DNA of 6,205 nt from JAJYBV01 sp021812265 (GTDB taxonomy: Bacteria > Chloroflexota > Ktedonobacteria > Ktedonobacterales > JACDGC01). The notes beneath the pieces are model-generated. The model was not told the DNA's origin. It made no database searches and saw nothing but the letters and a program-made list of their open reading frames with translations. Position 1 is the first letter of the stretch. Each line of letters begins with the position of its first letter. The position numbers and the translations under genes were made by a program. The stretch lies in assembly GCA_027459525.1 (NCBI GenBank), contig DAIDIC010000164.1, positions 1-6,205 of the forward strand, written 5' to 3'. This document shows, in pieces, positions 6,014-6,205 of this stretch.

Positions 6014-6205
6014 ATGGGCTTTTTGTCGCCCAAAAACGATTTCGTTTTTAAACGGCTGTTTGGCGCCGCGCATAATACGGATATTTTATTGGCGTTTCTC
6101 AACGCAGCGCTGACAGATGCAGGCGAGGCGACGCTTAAGGCAATTGAACTGCTCAATCCGCGCATAAACAAACAAAGCAGCGCCAGCAAGTTAGCCATAT
6201 TCGAT
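6014..6205 (+). CDS. Rpn-family PD-(D/E)XK nuclease / putative transposase, N-terminus (runs off the right edge)
   Basis: Sixty-four codons are open to the window end. The N-terminal sequence SPKNDFVFKRLFG (5-17) followed by NTDILLAFLNAAL (21-33) is the hallmark of the Rpn / PDDEXK_2 family (recombination-promoting nuclease, often annotated 'putative transposase'; TIGR01784-like, from memory). The last residues seen, SKLAIFD, correspond to the strand leading into the nuclease core; Asp64 is likely the first acidic active-site residue. The rest of the catalytic site is outside the window. Characterised E. coli RpnA is a Ca2+-stimulated DNA endonuclease that raises RecA-independent recombination; relatives are often multicopy. 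Start ATG at 6014 has AGGG (6004-6007) 6 nt upstream and an in-frame stop just before it (6002-6004). It is transcribed away from the ABC operon and is probably unrelated to it. Confidence 0.85.
   Translation, partial: MGFLSPKNDFVFKRLFGAAHNTDILLAFLNAALTDAGEATLKAIELLNPRINKQSSASKLAIFD

Overview
The window comes from a bacterial chromosome of moderate GC. It holds the start of the str ribosomal operon (rpsL, rpsG, fusA), a two-gene ABC transporter operon behind a long structured leader, and the start of a divergent Rpn/PD-(D/E)XK nuclease gene. S12 has the insertion of about 13 residues after its N-terminal 'PAL' motif that Bacillota and Chloroflexota carry and E. coli lacks. The promoters are housekeeping sigma-70 type and the Shine-Dalgarno sites are strong. 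This fits Bacillota, Chloroflexota or a related lineage; the phylum cannot be fixed by eye.

Layout. From 1 to 2022 on the minus strand lie fusA (N-terminal 243 residues, cut by the window edge), rpsG, rpsL (GTG start), a leader of about 216 nt and a near-consensus promoter (TTGACA-N17-TATGAT). From 2049 to 5286, also on the minus strand, is a 601-residue fused double permease of the NitT/TauT (SsuC/TauC) type. It is followed 37 bp later by a 464-residue ATPase with a C-terminal AAA-associated domain. From 5287 to 5870 on the minus strand is their leader: a strong promoter (TTGACA-N17-TACAAT), an M-box (ykoK) divalent-cation riboswitch, an antiterminator/terminator switch, and about 215 nt more in which the permease ribosome-binding site can be paired. 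At the right edge, on the plus strand, is the start of an Rpn-family gene with its own candidate promoter.

Main point. M-box RNAs are known as Mg2+ (and in some cases Mn2+) sensors that repress metal transporters such as MgtE, CorA and MgtA when the ion is plentiful. Here the M-box controls a NitT/TauT-like ABC system normally annotated as 'nitrate/sulfonate/bicarbonate' transport. No substrate-binding protein is visible in the window. The leader can be folded into a complete ON/OFF switch in which aptamer P1 and the antiterminator, and the antiterminator and the terminator, exclude each other. The simplest inference is that this ABC pair handles a divalent cation, probably Mg2+ uptake, or compensates for its shortage. 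It lies directly upstream of the str operon on the same strand with no visible intrinsic terminator between them, so read-through into ribosomal genes is possible.
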